Positions 41,918 to 41,937 of a DNA stretch of 41,937 bases are shown piece by piece. The notes beneath the pieces are model-generated. The model saw only the letters and a list, made by a program, of their open reading frames with translations, had not been told where the DNA came from and searched no databases. Position numbers and translations under genes: made by a program. This DNA is from an uncultured Bacilli bacterium (GTDB lineage Bacteria; Bacillota_I; Bacilli_A; RF39; UBA660): positions 1-41,937 of the forward strand of contig CAKOIY010000003.1 in NCBI GenBank assembly GCA_934087515.1, read 5' to 3'. The first letter of the stretch is position 1. Every line of letters starts with the position of its first letter.

Positions 41918-41937
41918 TATGTTTCACGTGAAACATA
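41918..41937. other. parS site (ParB/Spo0J binding)
   Basis: The 16-base core TGTTTCACGTGAAACA (41920-41935) equals the symmetric bacterial parS consensus. It is extended to a perfect 20-base palindrome by TA/AT on each flank. parS sites cluster around oriC and nucleate ParB loading for chromosome segregation. Its presence beside dnaX supports an origin-proximal position for this window. Confidence 0.93.

Noticed and set aside
1..41937. tRNA or rRNA genes in intergenic gaps
   Set aside because: All gaps longer than 100 bases were read; they hold T-box leaders, promoters, terminators or the small ORFs, with no cloverleaf ending in a CCA-type acceptor and no rRNA-like segment.
1..41937. CRISPR array, insertion sequence or prophage
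   Set aside because: No regularly spaced repeats, transposase, integrase or phage structural gene is present, and gene order is backbone-like throughout.

Overview
The window looks like a piece of a chromosome from a very AT-rich, spore-forming-type low-GC Gram-positive bacterium (Bacillota, class Bacilli; an uncultured RF39- or Erysipelotrichales-like gut lineage is my best guess, not proven). The reasons are the gene set and order, the polymerase III / RecR / DivIC / Veg / SpoVG / YabG / YabP / YabQ / BofA / SpoVT complement, two T-box leaders, and purine-rich Shine-Dalgarno sites (AGGAGG or AGGTGA). TGA is used as a stop (for example gltX, yabG and sipW end in TGA), so the Mycoplasma/Spiroplasma code is excluded. 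Every supported gene is on the minus strand, and a perfect ParB-binding parS palindrome lies at the right end. The window therefore reads as the leading strand of one replichore, with oriC beyond the right edge.

Reading in the direction of transcription (right to left): parS, then a DNA-maintenance block dnaX - ybaB/ebfC - recR - bofA - holB - ricT - pth - mfd - spoVT (41.9 to 32.9 kb). Next come a methionine T-box with metG, a 46-codon membrane ORF, tatD and a 3D-domain secreted protein (32.9 to 29.4 kb). A surface-protein cassette follows (29.3 to 24.5 kb): four related TasA/camelysin-like anchored proteins, a SipW-type signal peptidase and two unknown membrane proteins. It sits where Bacillus carries rnmV. 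Then ksgA - yabG - veg - spoVG - yabP - yabQ - divIC - tilS - ftsH (24.5 to 17.9 kb), dusB and an unrecognised 492-residue protein, a T-box with lysS, a permease containing an inserted TM2 domain, clpC, and the operon gltX - cysS - yugP - mrnC - rlmB - sigH-like - two unknown genes (9.1 to 2.8 kb). Finally secA and the start of a DUF84-type nucleoside triphosphatase.

The order is close to a compressed version of the B. subtilis dnaX-to-sigH arc, with many genes missing (rnmV, ispE, purR, glmU, prs, hpt, coaX, hslO, ctsR-mcsA-mcsB, radA, disA, ispD/F, cysE, rae1) and pth-mfd-spoVT moved. Intergenic space is minimal. Terminator hairpins often include the stop codon of the gene they end, and genes commonly overlap by 1 to 14 bases. 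No tRNA, rRNA, CRISPR, IS element or prophage was seen.

The most interesting parts are the SipW/TasA-like cassette, the sigH-linked pair of unknown genes (one resembling a degenerate kinase C-lobe, the other tail-anchored), the TM2-in-permease fusion, and a putative SigE-type promoter before yabPQ.
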